Assembly: GCF_014650715.1 (NCBI RefSeq) | Contig: NZ_BMVM01000004.1 | Location: 186,001 to 250,000 of the forward strand | Source of the DNA: Streptomyces bluensis | GTDB lineage: Bacteria > Actinomycetota > Actinomycetes > Streptomycetales > Streptomycetaceae | Reading direction: 5' to 3' | DNA: 64,000 nt | Part shown: positions 63,324-64,000 of the stretch, piece after piece | How the letters are laid out: each line of letters starts with the position of its first letter | Position numbering within the stretch: position 1 is the first letter of the stretch | Program-made: the position numbers and the translations under genes | Notes under the pieces: model-generated | What the model saw: only the letters and a program-made list of their open reading frames with translations | The model's database searches: none | What the model was told of the DNA's origin: nothing

Positions 63324-64000
63324 GCGGAGGAAAGCGCATCCGCAGACAGCGGCCCCACCGGTGCCAGCCGGCAGGTGACGGACCGCGCCGCCCGAATGGT
63401 GACACCCACCTCCAGCGGCACCTCCTCCTCCAGCCCTGTGAAGCGGTAGCGCTGCAGGAACATCGCCACGGCCAGCTTCATCTGGAGCATCGCAAAGTGG
63501 TTGCCGATGCAGGAACGCGGGCCGCCGCCGAGCGGGAACCAGGCGTAACGCGACCGGTCGCTCGCCTGCGCGGGCAGAAAGCGATCCGGGTCGAAGCGCT
63601 CAGGGTCCGGCCAGTAAGAGGGATGGCGGTGTGTCACCCAGGGGCACACGTAGACATACGAACCCGCCGGTATGGCATATCCGTCGATGACCGCGGCCTG
63701 CGCCGCACGTCGGATGAGCACGGGAGCTGCCGGGTAGAGGCGCATGGCCTCCTTCAGCACCCGTTCAAGGGCGGGTATCGCGTCCAGATCCTTCGGGGTG
63801 GGCCTTCGATCGCCCAACGCGGCCAGCACCTCTGCGCGTGTGCTGTCCTGCACGTCCTGGTGCCGTGCCAGCAGGTGCATGGCGAACGTGAGCGAGGTGG
63901 CGGTGGTGTCCGAACCGGCCAGTAGAAAGACCAGCGCCTGGTCTCGCAGTTCGCGATCGGTAAGAGGGGCGTCCTCATCACTCCGCGCGTTGATCAGAAG
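63320..64000 (-). CDS. Cytochrome P450, C-terminal part (5' end beyond window)
   Basis: About 226 residues of a P450 that continues past the right edge. The I-helix is ELRDQALVFLLAGSDTTATS, K-helix ExxR is KEAMR, and the haem loop is FPLGGGPRSCIGNHFA with the Cys ligand. ALIRRAA-like and RFLPAQASDRSRYAWF segments follow the usual order. The haem loop and the LLAGSDTT pattern resemble bacterial class-I fatty-acid/terpene-type P450s (for example CYP183-like), but family naming needs the full gene. The C-terminus overlaps the convergent 46-residue peptide gene by 4 bp. Confidence 0.9.
   Translation of the reverse strand, partial: LLINARSDEDAPLTDRELRDQALVFLLAGSDTTATSLTFAMHLLARHQDVQDSTRAEVLAALGDRRPTPKDLDAIPALERVLKEAMRLYPAAPVLIRRAAQAAVIDGYAIPAGSYVYVCPWVTHRHPSYWPDPERFDPDRFLPAQASDRSRYAWFPLGGGPRSCIGNHFAMLQMKLAVAMFLQRYRFTGLEEEVPLEVGVTIRAARSVTCRLAPVGPLSADALSSA

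Overview
The window is high-GC Streptomyces chromosome. It encodes the sporulation protein SsgB, GC-rich codons and GTG/TTG starts are common, and ATGA/GTGA stop-start overlaps recur. From memory, the order ssgB - pabB/pabC - tRNA group - cobA/cobT/cobL - metNIQ - glpQ - argH - argCJBDR resembles the Streptomyces coelicolor core around ssgB, so most of the window looks like ordinary core chromosome. I see no integrase, transposase, rRNA operon or CRISPR array. Only the last ~1.2 kb looks compositionally different.

Layout. 0.2-6.3 kb: ssgB, a CGNR zinc-finger protein, small membrane proteins, a DsbA-like protein, a tandem-GNAT protein and the p-aminobenzoate pair pabB-pabC. 6.3-6.9 kb: tRNA-Gly-Cys-Val-Val-Val with a promoter and terminator. 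7-11.8 kb: a zinc-ribbon protein, an APH-family kinase-like protein, a membrane Ser/Thr kinase and a SpoU/TrmH RNA methyltransferase. 11.9-19.1 kb: corrinoid genes on the minus strand (cobA/cysG fusion, a very large BluB-CobT fusion, cobL). 20.1-23.8 kb: a metNIQQ methionine ABC operon with a possible leader peptide. 24-33.2 kb: membrane proteins, an ECF-type sigma factor, a secreted glycerophosphodiesterase with a five-unit PHO-box-like array, an acyltransferase, a TetR/MFS pair with repeated half-sites, an aldo-keto reductase and argH. 33.6-36.4 kb: a secreted duplicated-domain protein, a PNPOx-like protein, an L,D-transpeptidase and a VOC protein.

36.5-44.2 kb is the most distinctive block: a two-component system divergent from five co-directional genes. 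Two are six-TM ferric-reductase-like FAD/NAD(P) oxidoreductases, one is a single-FMN_bind protein, one has three FMN_bind domains, and one is an ApbE FMN transferase. Together they look like a complete extracytoplasmic flavin electron-transfer chain: NAD(P)H oxidised inside, electrons passed through membrane haem, then onto FMN covalently attached outside by ApbE.

44.3-49.2 kb is argCJBDR, nearly all translationally coupled, with an ARG-box-like promoter in front of argC; a similar site precedes argH. 49.3-53.9 kb is a molybdate locus (molbindin, modABC, a Mo-cofactor domain protein, a HTH-TOBE regulator). 53.9-64 kb holds a second CGNR protein, a SufS-like desulfurase, a secreted GH51 arabinofuranosidase, small enzymes, a MocR/EamA head-to-head pair whose start codons overlap, a DUF1918 protein, a 46-residue orphan peptide gene, and the C-terminal part of a cytochrome P450 that runs off the right edge.
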